Positions 20,264-29,476 of a stretch of DNA of 64,000 bases are shown piece by piece. Source of the DNA: Rebecca billardiae RCC1528. Lineage: Eukaryota > Haptophyta. Both the position numbers and the translations under genes were made by a program. Positions within the stretch are counted from its first letter, which is position 1; each line of letters starts with the position of its first letter. The stretch lies in NCBI GenBank assembly GCA_965240325.2, contig OZ251233.1:930001-994000 (forward strand), written 5' to 3'. The notes beneath the pieces were generated by a model. It ran no database searches, had not been told where the DNA came from, and worked only from the letters and a program-made list of their open reading frames with translations.

Positions 20264-22072
20264 ATGAGCGGCGAGGTCGTGCGCCTCGAGCGCTACCGAT
20301 CGGCACCCCCAACGACGAGCACCACCCTCGATGCCTCGGCACTCTCATCCCCGAGGAGCACGGGCCCGTGCCGCACCCGCTCCTCGGCGCTCCAGCGCCG
20401 CGTGCTGCACTCGGTCGGCGCGCTCGACGACCCTCAGCTCGTGCTCAAGCGGCGCGTGCGCTCGGGCATCCGCGAGCACGAGCGCGGCTTCGTCTGGCAC
20501 GTCTTCGCGTGCGGCGGCGCGTCCGAGGACGAGCAGCTCGCCGCGTACGCCGACATGCTCTCTGACGCCTTCGGCGGTGTGGCGGTGCGCAAGGACGGCC
20601 AGCAGGGCGAGCTGCCCGAGCCGCCCGCGCTCGCCGAAGTGCCCTCGTTCGGCGGCAAGCTGCACGAGGCGGGCTGGGCCGACGAGCACGCGCTCAGCGC
20701 GGACAAGCTCCTCGTCGTGCGCCGCGTGCTCTGCGCCATCGCCTTCGCCACCGGCCGCGACGACTGCCCGCCGCTGTGCGACGCGTGCGCCATGCTGTCC
20801 CACGAGCTCGACGAGCCGCTCGTGTTCTCGGCGCTGGTCGCGCTGCTCGAGCGCGGCGACATGCTCGAGCCGCGGCGCGGTTGGGACCAGGCGTTCGACG
20901 CGTCGACGACCGCGTCGACCCGCGCGCGCGCGTGCTCGCTCCGCCACGCCTTCGCCGAGCTCGCGAGCATGCGGTGCAAGCCCACAGCCGCGCATCTCGA
21001 GGCGATCGGCGCCGAGCTGCCCGAGCTGGTGCGCCCCTGGTTCGACCGGCTGTTCGTGGGCTCGCTGCCGTACGCCACGGCGCTGCGCGTGCTCGACAGC
21101 TTCCTCGCCGAGGGCGGCAAGGTGCGTGCGCAACCCGCCGCGCGCGTGCGCCGCGCGGCAGCCGACCGGCCGGCTGGGCTCGGCGCTCACCGTGCCTCCC
21201 CCCGCTCCGGCCGTGCTTGGGCGCGTGCGCACGCGCCGCAGGTGCTCTTCCGCGTGGGGATCGCGCTGCTCAAGCGGCACCACAAGTCCCTCTGCGCGTG
21301 CAGCACGCCGGAGCAGGCGCACGCCGCGCTGCACATGGGCGCCAACTCGGAGCACGACGCGCGCCCGCTGATGGCGCGCGCGTTTGCGCTGCGCAACTTC
21401 AAGCACGCGACCATCCTCGAGCTGCAGCGGCGCAAGCTGGAGCAGCTGGGCGTGGCGATGGGCCCCGCCGGGCTCGCGCGCGGCGCGAGCGCCTTCTTCG
21501 TCCCGCGCCTGCTCGGCGGCGCCCAGAGCACGCTCCTCGCCGCGCTCGGCGTCGAGACGCGCCGCCAGCTCTGGCTGCTGCTGCCGGCGGCGGAGCGCAC
21601 GCGCGACGGCGCGCTCGCCTTCAACAACGTGACGCACGGCAGCTCGCTGCGCACCCTGTACGACAAGTCGGCGGCCGCGGTCGCAAGCAGCGCCGCGACC
21701 GGCGGCGTGCGGCCGCAGGGCGAGCTGCTGCTCGTGCGCACGCTCGACGGGGGCGCCGTCTTTGGCGCGTTTGCCTCGCACGGCTGGCGGCGCTCGGGCG
21801 GCGAGCCGTACGGCTGCGGCGAGTGCTTCCTCCTGACCCTGCTGCCGCAGGTGCGCCGGTTCGGCTGGTCGAAGCGCAACACCATATTCGCGTGCTGCGA
21901 CCACGCCAGCGTCTCGATGGGCGGCGGCGCGCACGGCGGGTACGGCCTGTGGCTCGACGCCGACCTCGACCACGGCCGCTCGTCCGCGTGCGAGACGTTC
22001 GACAGCGAGCCGCTCGCGGGCAGCGCGACGGAGTTCCGCTGCGCCGAGGTCGAGGTCTGGGCGTTCGCCTGA
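20264..22072 (+). CDS. TBC1D24-like protein: TBC domain plus TLDc domain (two exons)
   Basis: Exons are 20264-21121 and 21242-22072 (562 aa; human TBC1D24 is about 560). The N-terminal half is a Rab-GAP TBC-type fold (GFVWHVFACGG; LVRPWFDRLFVGSLPYATALRVLDSFLAEG). The 120-base intron is phase 0 and a multiple of three, so the genomic frame reads through it. Splicing it restores FLAEGGK-VLFRVGIALLK, the conserved end of TBC domains. The C-terminal 220 residues are a TLDc domain: ARALRNFKHAT region, TLYDKSA, LLVRTLDGGAVFGAFASHGW, GCGECFLLTLLP and the closing EVEVWAF. TBC-TLDc proteins act in membrane traffic and oxidative-stress resistance and bind V-ATPase in animals. The catalytic Arg/Gln fingers of active GAPs are not obvious, as in TBC1D24. 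Confidence 0.88.
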   Translation: MSGEVVRLERYRSAPPTTSTTLDASALSSPRSTGPCRTRSSALQRRVLHSVGALDDPQLVLKRRVRSGIREHERGFVWHVFACGGASEDEQLAAYADMLSDAFGGVAVRKDGQQGELPEPPALAEVPSFGGKLHEAGWADEHALSADKLLVVRRVLCAIAFATGRDDCPPLCDACAMLSHELDEPLVFSALVALLERGDMLEPRRGWDQAFDASTTASTRARACSLRHAFAELASMRCKPTAAHLEAIGAELPELVRPWFDRLFVGSLPYATALRVLDSFLAEGGKVRAQPAARVRRAAADRPAGLGAHRASPRSGRAWARAHAPQVLFRVGIALLKRHHKSLCACSTPEQAHAALHMGANSEHDARPLMARAFALRNFKHATILELQRRKLEQLGVAMGPAGLARGASAFFVPRLLGGAQSTLLAALGVETRRQLWLLLPAAERTRDGALAFNNVTHGSSLRTLYDKSAAAVASSAATGGVRPQGELLLVRTLDGGAVFGAFASHGWRRSGGEPYGCGECFLLTLLPQVRRFGWSKRNTIFACCDHASVSMGGGAHGGYGLWLDADLDHGRSSACETFDSEPLAGSATEFRCAEVEVWAFA

Positions 22073-22565
22073 TCGCGTGGCGGCGGCTGCGCGCTCACCG
22101 GTTGGCCCGGCGGGCGCCGCAACCCCCCCTCCGCCTTCCGCTGTCATCCATCTTGGCACACACACACACACCCGCTGTTGATCATCCATCTTGGCCGCAT
22201 TCCGATTCCCCCTGGTTCCCGCCCACCGGTCTTCAGTGTCTTGGGCTCTTGGCCGCTTTCTGCGGCTTTCAACTTCCTGAATTCCGGACAAAATGATTCC
22301 GCAGAGTCCTGACTAATTCTATGACTCATTCTATGATTTAACGACACAGGTAGGACGGCGCAGGTCTCCTGATTCGTCGTCGGCAGTGCCCGATCGTCGA
22401 CACGAAGTCGGCGCTGGTGGCAGAGCATAGCCTGAACCGCGATCGAATGGCTTGAGCGCGGCCTTGAGCTGCTGGAGCGCGATCCACCTGCGCTGCGCGG
22501 CTCGCATGGACCTGCTGTGCCCCGAGCGAGGGCGAGGGTGCAGGTCCGGATGTCAGACGGCCGTC
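22073..22565. other. Convergent 3' intergenic region
   Basis: No gene seen. It contains a short (CA)n tract near 22158-22171, a direct repeat of CATCCATCTTGGC around 22146 and 22184, and moderately AT-rich sequence near 22270-22345 suitable for 3' ends of the converging genes. Confidence 0.35.
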
Positions 22566-23351
22566 TCAGCCGCTGGGCCCTGGCGGGTGATCCGGCGGTG
22601 ATGTAGTCGTCCCCGTGTGCCCTGCGCGGCCGCGTGCGCGCTTGCCGCTCTGCTCAGCTGGCTTGCTGGCGGCGGCTGGCGCTGCTGCGGCGTGCAGGGT
22701 ACGCTTTGCCCCCGACTGCTGCGCATCCTCGTCGTCCGAGTCGTCGTCCATGGACGAGTCTCGGTCCGCGTGGGGGACAGCAGCTGGAGCAGGCGCAGGT
22801 GCTGCGGGCAGAGAGGCCGCCAGCCGCGCCGCCTTGCGCTCCTGGCGTTTCTCGACGGCGCGCCGCGACGAGGTGCGGCGGCTCGATGGAGATCGAATCC
22901 GCCTGCCTTGCGCGTCACGCCGAGGCCCGCGCTTCCCGCGCCGAGGCTTCTTCTTCCGCTTCTGAGAGTGCTGCTGCTCGCCGTTTGCAGCCTGCACTCC
23001 AGTACCCGAGCCCTGCGCGGCGAGCGCGCGCGCCGGCGGAGCCGACTTGCGCGCTCGGCGCGGGGCGGGATGCAGGGGAGCTTTAGAAGGCGCGCCACCA
23101 CCTCCCTCGCGCCGCTGGCTGCCACCAGCGGGGGTTCCCTGTGGAGAAGCATCAGGCCCTTGTGCATCAGGCGGACGCACAGACACCGTCAGACGGACAC
23201 TCCCATCTGGCAGGAGGGAGATGTGCACCGCGCGCGGGAGGCCGTCGGCGGCGGTGAGCCTTGCTGCGTCACGCCAAAGGCGGACGTAGAGGCGCACCCA
23301 ACGATCCGACAGCCCCTCGGGCAGCAGCGCAGTCACGTCGAGGTCGTCCAT
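22566..23351 (-). CDS. Basic, partly disordered protein of unknown family
   Basis: Open frame of 261 aa with an ordered-looking N terminus of about 60 residues (LLPEGLSDRWVRLYVRLW; AVHISLLPDGSVRLTVSV). A Lys/Arg-rich region follows (QKRKKKPRRGKRGPRR), likely a nuclear or nucleic-acid-binding signal, then an acidic patch (DRDSSMDDDSDDEDA) and a Ser/Pro/Gly tail. The folded N terminus, the single ATG and the strand-specific composition argue for a real gene. It could also be the 5' part of a longer gene or an old retroelement gag-like frame. Confidence 0.5.
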   Translation of the reverse strand: MDDLDVTALLPEGLSDRWVRLYVRLWRDAARLTAADGLPRAVHISLLPDGSVRLTVSVRPPDAQGPDASPQGTPAGGSQRREGGGGAPSKAPLHPAPRRARKSAPPARALAAQGSGTGVQAANGEQQHSQKRKKKPRRGKRGPRRDAQGRRIRSPSSRRTSSRRAVEKRQERKAARLAASLPAAPAPAPAAVPHADRDSSMDDDSDDEDAQQSGAKRTLHAAAAPAAASKPAEQSGKRARGRAGHTGTTTSPPDHPPGPSG

Positions 23352-24352
23352 GCGAGCGTCGCCATGTACACGTGGACAGGAGTGAAGGAACGGATGCGCG
23401 GGAAAACGCTTTTCCCGCGCGCGCGCTTTTCCAAGCTAGCCTTCGGTTCGGCCTCGTCGCTCTTCACCCCGAGCACCCGTGGCCCTCTCAAAATGTGGGT
23501 GCGTTACATCGGGAAGAGGGGCGGAAGTGCGCGCTTAATAAAAACTTGATGACGGCAAGAGCGCTGGAAGCTCTCCAGCGGCAGACCGCTGACGGTGAGC
23601 CGAGTGACTCATTCTTGCACAGCCGCACTCGGCTGACTGTGCCCTAGGCGCTGCCGCGGGCCGCGCCGCACGCGGCGGGCCCTGCTGCTTGCGCGGTCGT
23701 TCCCGAGGTGTGACTGACTAACCCGACGAGGCAGGCGGCGGTCCCGCGCCTGCCATCAGTGTGCCTTGGTGCTGCTTGTTGGGTGGGCGTCCGGCCCGGT
23801 GACTGGTCGGTGGCGAGATGGCGCCTGACGGCACGCATGCATGCAGCCCGCTGCGCCGACGCAGCGGCTGCGAAGCGTCTGCCCCTGGCCCGGAGCGATC
23901 GCGGATCGCCGTGCCGCGCTTGTGCCGATCTCGTGCGCCCGCTCGACGAGCGAGCGGGCGCGGTGCGCAAAGGGTGTGCGCGGCGGAGCCCCATGCCCCG
24001 CCGCTCCCTGCGGCGGCCCTGCGCGCGCGCGGCAGCGAGCGACTGCGGCGCGGCGCGCACGGCGTGGCGCGCGCTGCACCGCACGCAGGCGGTGCAGCGC
24101 GGCGCCGCCGAAGACGCACGATGAAGTGGACTGAACCCATCTCCGGTCGGGCGGAGGCCCCGCCCTGCCGGAGCTCTGAGCGCGGTGAGCAAGCGCTGCT
24201 CGGCGGCCAGAGAGAAGTGCGTGATGATGCGGTGCAGCGGTGCGCCGCCGCGCGGTGCGCTCGCGCGCGCCGCGCGGGGCGCGGAGGCCTTGAGAAGGAG
24301 CTGAACGTCGTCGTCACGGTCGTGCCCGTCTGCTGCGCGGCGCACGCGAGTC
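23352..24352. other. Kilobase without a supported gene
   Basis: GC-rich sequence with only Arg/Ala-rich frames on both strands and no recognisable domain. The right end would contain 3' sequence of the minus-strand homeodomain gene, and the left end the promoter of the basic protein gene. Confidence 0.3.
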
Positions 24353-25348
24353 CTACATCGTCGCGACGGGCCCGCTGCGCGGCGGCAGCGCGGCGGGTGC
24401 GGCCGAGACGTCCGCTAGGCCGGGCGACGCGCGCCGTCCGTTCAGGAACGCCGCGGTCGCAGAGAAGAGCAGGAGGTTGGCTGCGGCGTCGAGCGTGTCG
24501 GCGGTGGGCATCGCTCCGGCCTGCTTCTCGGCGGCGTCTGCGCGGTGCGCGAACGCCGAGCCGAGCGACGGGTCCACCGCCGCGAGCCGCTCCATCAGCT
24601 GTCGCCGATACTCCCCATACTGACCGTCCGCCGCGCTCGGCGTGCCATAGCCGTCGTCGCCGCCGCCGCGAGACGCGTCGAAGTCGCCGTCCATGCGGGA
24701 GCCGAGGAGGGAGTGGAAGGGGAGGGCGAGGTCACGCATGGGCTCCATGCGCGAGTCGAGCGCCTGGCCCGCGTGCGCGCGCCAGAGGCTCACGCCTCCT
24801 GCGTCGTCGCACTCGCCGCCGCTGCCGCGCGCGCCGCGCCTGCCCGCATGCGCGCCTGCGCTGCCGCCGCGCCTGCGCACGGCGGGGCTGGACTCCGGGA
24901 AGGGCTCGGTGGATGGACTGCGGTTGAGCCGCTCGAACTCCGCGTTGAGGAGCTCGAACGAGGCCGTCGACGAGTTGCGCGTCATCCCCGTCATCCCCGT
25001 CCCGCCGGACGGCGAGTCGCCGAGTGCCAGCATCGCGTCGCGCTCGGCGGACGACTCGTTGGAGGTGGAGCCGCCGGCGGCCACCTGCAGCTTCTTCATC
25101 TTCTGTCGGCGATTCTGGAACCACACCTGCACCGTGCGCGGCGTCAGGCCCAGCTGCTCGGCGAGGCTGTGCCGCATCGCGAGCGCCGGCAGCGGGTTGA
25201 CCGCGAACGCCGACTCGAGGACCGAGAGCTGGTCCGGGGTGAAGGTGGAGCGCTTGATGGCGCGCTCGCCGTTCGCGCCTGTGCGAGGCGCGCCGCTCGG
25301 CTTGGGCGGCGTGCGCGCGCCCCCCCCTGCTGCTGTTTCCGCGGGCAT
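24353..25348 (-). CDS. Homeodomain transcription factor
   Basis: Single exon, 331 aa. A 60-residue homeodomain lies at residues 28-87: basic N-terminal arm (IKRSTFTPDQ), helix 1 LSVLESAFAVNP, helix 2 SLAEQLGLTPRTV, and recognition helix VQVWFQNRRQKMKK. The WFQNR core with the invariant W, F, N and R is intact. There is no three-residue loop insertion, so it is not a TALE protein. The rest is Ser/Gly-rich and probably disordered, with a short conserved-looking helix near 275-310 (LDAAANLLLFSATAAFLNG). It is expected to act in the nucleus as a DNA-binding regulator; targets are unknown. Confidence 0.92.
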   Translation of the reverse strand: MPAETAAGGGARTPPKPSGAPRTGANGERAIKRSTFTPDQLSVLESAFAVNPLPALAMRHSLAEQLGLTPRTVQVWFQNRRQKMKKLQVAAGGSTSNESSAERDAMLALGDSPSGGTGMTGMTRNSSTASFELLNAEFERLNRSPSTEPFPESSPAVRRRGGSAGAHAGRRGARGSGGECDDAGGVSLWRAHAGQALDSRMEPMRDLALPFHSLLGSRMDGDFDASRGGGDDGYGTPSAADGQYGEYRRQLMERLAAVDPSLGSAFAHRADAAEKQAGAMPTADTLDAAANLLLFSATAAFLNGRRASPGLADVSAAPAALPPRSGPVATM

Positions 25349-26445
25349 GAGTGCGTGCCGCTTGGGCTTCCGCCTACCTAGGACCGCCAGGCGCTAATGG
25401 TGGGAGAATTACTGCTGGCGGAACCAGTGCCGCTGGGCACTGGTCCTAGATGTCGGCGGAAGGACGTGACGACGGCGGGTTGGCCAGTTGTCCAAACGGT
25501 TCGCAGGCCCGGCTCGAGCCGCGCGCGCGCTTTCCTCCACGCTGATTGGCCGAATCAACACACGTGGTGCCCCCACGCGTAGGGGCCAACTTTGCGCCGC
25601 ATCATTCGCACCGGCCAATCAGAGGCCGCCGCGCGCACCCACCCGACCCGCAAACATGAGCAGCTTCGAAAATCGAAAGGACTGATTCAAGCCACAAGCT
25701 CAGCTTTCGCGAGATCCGATTATTACGCCCCGTGCACATAACCGCGTGGGTGCGCGCGCTGAGTCATCAAACAAACCGCCCTACTCATCATCAACCTCTC
25801 TTGGGCACACACGCGCTCATCAACCGGTGCCGCATAGCTATCAGGTGGCGTCGTGCGTCCCCCCGCCGCTGTAAGTAACACTAGTAGAGTACCACCTTCA
25901 TAATGCCGGCTCGGGCGCCCTCTAATTTGAAAATTATGAAGGGACACACTGCTAATGATGCCACTATACCCGAATCTAGCTCGCGTAATTAGTCGGCGAG
26001 GCGAGATGCTCTCAAGATTCATGATGACGTGGACGAACAGGCATCTCCCAACGGGCCTGGTTTGAATCATATGAAGGTAAGCGTTTGAAAAGCGCGCATC
26101 TTATGAATCCCTTGCATCGCAATCGCTCACGTCGCCCTAGTTCAAAATAATACCCACCAGAGGTAATTTCTGTCGTTTGGTGCGTTGGGGCGGGTACCCC
26201 CCCGGCCACTGATGATGCACTGAAAGATGCATGCACCAATTGACGCCAGTCCAGGACCACAGATTCTTTCTGCTTCTTAATTATTCCCGCGAACAATAAA
26301 ATGGCGGCTGGGGGTTGACGCGGGACGGGCGTTGCTCGGCCGCTGATAACGCCGACTTGTCGACGAGCGGGCACTGCCGCCGACGAAGCAGGAGACCTGC
26401 GCCGTCATACCTGTGTCGTGAGAGCATAGAGTCGGTCGGCCCATC
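25349..26445. promoter_or_regulatory. Upstream region of the homeodomain gene with paired CCAAT boxes
   Basis: Two CCAAT boxes in opposite orientation (CTGATTGGCC at 25541-25550 and GGCCAATCAG near 25612-25621) lie about 195 and 265 bases upstream of the homeodomain start and may serve it or an unseen plus-strand transcript. A 9-base-arm hairpin (ACCAGTGCC-GCTG-GGCACTGGT) lies at 25423-25444. From 25690 to 26300 the sequence is unusually AT-rich for this window, with no long frame that looks like a gene. Confidence 0.45.
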
Positions 26446-27264
26446 ATGCGCGTCGTGACGCGCGTGCGCGGCCAACCCATCTACCTCGCGCAGCACTTCT
26501 ACGACGTGCCGGTGCCGCAGCCCCGCGACCGCCCGCGCGGCGCGGACATGACGGGCCTCAAGCTCTGGTATTGCGCGCTGCCGCTCCTCGCGCACCTTGA
26601 GGCATCGGCGCTCCTCGCCGCGCGCGGGCCGCGCATGCCGCGTGTGCTCGAGCTCGGCGCGGGCACAGGCCTGCTCGGGATCGGCCTCGCGGCGACTGGC
26701 GCGGCAGAGGTGGTCCTCACCGACCCGGCGATCCCAATCAACCTCCCGGACGAGCGCCCGTCCAACACGCTCGCCGAGCTCGCGGCGAACATCGAGCGCA
26801 ACGCGCACGCAGTCGGCGACCGGGCGTGCGCGCGCAAGCTGCTGTGGGGGGACGCGGGCGATATCGCCGCGCTGCGCGACGAGTTTGGAAGCGAGCGCCC
26901 CTTCGACCTGATCGTCGGCTCCGACCTCCTCTACGACACCGATGGGTACGCCCCGCTCGTCGCCACGCTGCGCGCGCTCGCGCCCTCGCGGCGAGCCGAC
27001 GACCGCGGCTCCTCGCCCGGCGCCGGCGCCGGCGCCGGCGCCGACGCGGCGCCGTGCGCTGTTGTGCTCGCACACCCGCAGCGTCACGCGGGCGAGGCGC
27101 GCTTCTTCGAGCTCGCGCGCGAGGCCTTCGACGTGCAAACAGGCAGCATCAACACCGAGTCGGGCACCGCTTGCGTCTTGACGCGTATGCACCGTCGAGC
27201 GGCCGCTCCGCGTGGCGAGGCGGCAGGGTCGGAGCCCTTCCCCTTGGATGGTGCGTCGTTGTAG
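26446..27264 (+). CDS. METTL21-like lysine methyltransferase
   Basis: Single exon, 272 aa, of the Methyltransf_16 class of seven-strand methyltransferases. TGLKLWYCALPLLAHLE at 36-52 matches the family's 'G...W.a...L..yL' entry block. Motif I is VLELGAGTGLLGIGLA (67-82), with the SAM-binding Glu and Gly loop. VVLTDP is the acidic-loop strand after it, and FDLIVGSDLLYD near 158-169 is the substrate-side motif (D/E..Y) of protein lysine methyltransferases. Members methylate chaperones, elongation factors and similar targets; the target here cannot be read from sequence. A low-complexity Gly/Ala insert (about 27018-27048) follows the catalytic core. Confidence 0.85.
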   Translation: MRVVTRVRGQPIYLAQHFYDVPVPQPRDRPRGADMTGLKLWYCALPLLAHLEASALLAARGPRMPRVLELGAGTGLLGIGLAATGAAEVVLTDPAIPINLPDERPSNTLAELAANIERNAHAVGDRACARKLLWGDAGDIAALRDEFGSERPFDLIVGSDLLYDTDGYAPLVATLRALAPSRRADDRGSSPGAGAGAGADAAPCAVVLAHPQRHAGEARFFELAREAFDVQTGSINTESGTACVLTRMHRRAAAPRGEAAGSEPFPLDGASL

Positions 27265-27558
27265 CCGTCGAGTCTCAGACAGTCGGAGACTTTCTCGTGG
27301 GACAGGCTGCGCCCATCCTCCGCGCCATCGTCGACATCCAGTGAGCATCATGTACGACGTTGCGCAGCGCGTTGTGTCATCGGCATGATGCAGACTCTGG
27401 CGTAGGCGACGGTAGGGTGTCGCAGCTTGTAACTCGCTTAGTAGTTACTTTACTAGTTACGTACACGACCCGGCTCCGGAGTAGTCCGGACGGGTGCGCA
27501 GGCGCGCAAGCGGCAAGCCCGCCCAACTTCTGCGTGGTGGACGTGTGCGAACCGCGAA
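27265..27558. other. Intergenic spacer between the methyltransferase and ketoacyl synthase genes
   Basis: About 294 bases between two plus-strand genes. A short AT-richer stretch (CTTAGTAGTTACTTTACTAG at 27438-27457) contains an imperfect inverted repeat. No gene is present. Confidence 0.3.
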
Positions 27559-28726
27559 ATGGCTGCCGCCAGGCGCGTCGTCGTCACGGGCATCGGGCTG
27601 GTGAGCCCGATTGGCGTGGGGGTACCGAGCGCGTGGCGCGCGGCGCTCGCAGGCGAGAGCGGCATCGAGCACCTCGGCGCCGACTTTGACGCGCTGCCCT
27701 GCCGCGTCGCCGGCCGCGTGCCGCGCGGCGAGGCGGGCGCGATCGCGCACGGCGCGTTCTGCGAGCGGGACTGGGTCGACGCGGCGAGCGCGCGCGCGGT
27801 GGCGCCGTTCGCGGCGTTCGGCGTGTGCGCGGCGACGCAGGCGCTCGAGGACGCGCACTTCCGCCTCGTCGGCGACGCCCCGACCTCCGGCCCCGGCGCG
27901 CCGCTCTCGGCGGACGAGGCGCGGCTGCTGAGCCATAAGAGCGGCGTCGCATTCGGCTCGGGGATTGGCTCGATGCAGGACATCGAGGAGGCGGCGCACA
28001 CGCTCGCGTCGCGCGGGCTGCGCCGCGTCTCGCCGTTCTTCGTCCCGCGCGCCCTCATCAACATGGCCGCCGGCCAGGTCGCGCTGCGCCACGGGCTGCG
28101 CGGGCCCAACCATGCGGCCGCGACCGCGTGCGCGACGGGCGCGCACGCTGTCGGTGATGCGTTCCGAATGGTCGCGCGCGGCGACGCGGACCTGATGGTG
28201 GCCGGGGCGGCCGAGGCGTCGATCACGCCGCTCGCGATTGCGGGCTTCTGCCGGCTCTCCGCGCTCAGCACGGCGCGCAACGACACGCCGGCGGAGGCGT
28301 CGCGCCCTTTCTGCCGGTGCGCGCGCGAGCGCTCGGCCGCGCGAGACGCGCGCGCGCGCGCTGACCAGGTCGTGTGCCCTGCGCGCGCGCGCGCGCCCTG
28401 CGCGGCCGTGCAGCCAGCGGGACGGCTTCGTGATGGGCGAGGGCGCGGCCGCGCTCGTGCTCGAGCCGCTCGAGCTCGCGCTCGCGCGCGGCGCGCCCCG
28501 GCTGTACGCCGAAGTCGTCGGCTATGGTCTGAGCTGCGACGCGCACCACATCACGTCACCGCCAGAGGACGGCGACGGCGCGCTGCGCTGCATGCAGGCG
28601 GCGCTCGCCGACGCGCGGCTGCGGCCGAGCGACGTCGCGTACCTCTCCGCGCACGCGACCTCCACCCCGGTGGGCGATGAGATCGAGCTGCGCGCCGTGT
28701 GCGAGCTGCTCGCCTCCGAGGCCGGA

Positions 28727-28773
<47 letters not shown>

Positions 28774-29110
28774 GCCCGCCGCGGGCGCGCCGCCGCCTCT
28801 CGCCCTCTCCTCGACCAAGGGAGCGACAGGGCACCTGCTCGGCGCGGCGGGCGCGCTCGAGGCCGCGCTCACCGTCCTCGCGGTCCACGAGCGTCGCGCG
28901 CCGCCGTGCATCAACCTGGACGAGCCCATCGAGCTGCCGCCCGGCGCGTCGGGCGCGGCGCCGCTGCCCGTGCTGCTGCGCGAAGCCGCCGCGCTGCGCG
29001 GCAGCGACGGCGCGGGCGGCGCGTGCGTCGCCATGTCCAACTCCTTCGGGTTCGGCGGCACGAACGCGAGCCTCGTGTTCAAGAGCGTCGGCGCACTCGA
29101 CGGTGCTTGA
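27559..29110 (+). CDS. 3-oxoacyl-ACP synthase II (FabF/OXSM type), two exons
   Basis: Exons are 27559-28316 and 28414-29110 (484 aa). It condenses malonyl-ACP with acyl-ACP in type II fatty acid synthesis. The full Cys-His-His triad is present: Cys191 in ATACATGAHAVGDA, His333 in SAHATSTPVGDEIE, and His393 in STKGATGHLLGAAGALEA. The end carries NSFGFGGTNASLVF. The 97-base intron (GT-AG, phase 2) joins ASRPFC to RQRDGFVMGEG, rebuilding the family's PFDxxRDGFVxGEG block exactly in length, with Cys replacing the usual Asp. A run of about 17 Gly between the two histidines is unusual. No targeting presequence is seen at the N terminus (MAAARRVVVTGIGLVSPIG). Mitochondrial OXSM or a plastid FabF with an unseen upstream exon are both possible. 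Confidence 0.92.
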
Positions 29111-29476
29111 CCGCCGCCGAGCGCGCCAGCCCGAGCGTGCGCCGCCGGTCGCGATGACACAGTGACGAGCCGAGTCTCGCGGGGACGCGGGAGTGGCTCC
29201 CAGTGGGTCCGTCATGACTGTCATCCCGTCGACCACCGGAAGACCCGAGTGCGCTTCTCGACCGGTGCGAGGGGGCGGAAGATGCGAAGGGCCGGTGGAA
29301 GATATCGATGGAGATTGCCGTCTTAACCACTATCTCCCTAGCATGAGAATCTCCGATATCCCCGTAATCCCCCACCGACCTGCCGGTAGCTCGGGAGGGG
29401 AGTTCGACACAGATTGCGGGGGGGGGGGGGAGCGCGTGTTGACACGGGGCGCCACACGGCTGCAGCGGGGAGGCCT
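29111..29476. other. Intergenic spacer
   Basis: About 366 bases between two plus-strand genes, with a poly-G run near 29419-29430 and an imperfect inverted repeat around GATATCGATGGAGATTGCC (29300-29318) and GAATCTCCGATATC (29346-29359). No gene is seen. Confidence 0.3.

Noticed and set aside
23818-24927. A 369-codon plus-strand frame antisense to the homeodomain gene
   Set aside because: Arg/Ala-rich with no domain, and it overlaps a well-supported gene on the other strand.
29414-29476. Extension of the histidine kinase to a GTG upstream of the first ATG
   Set aside because: Nuclear genes rarely start at GTG, and the added residues are low complexity from a G-rich run.
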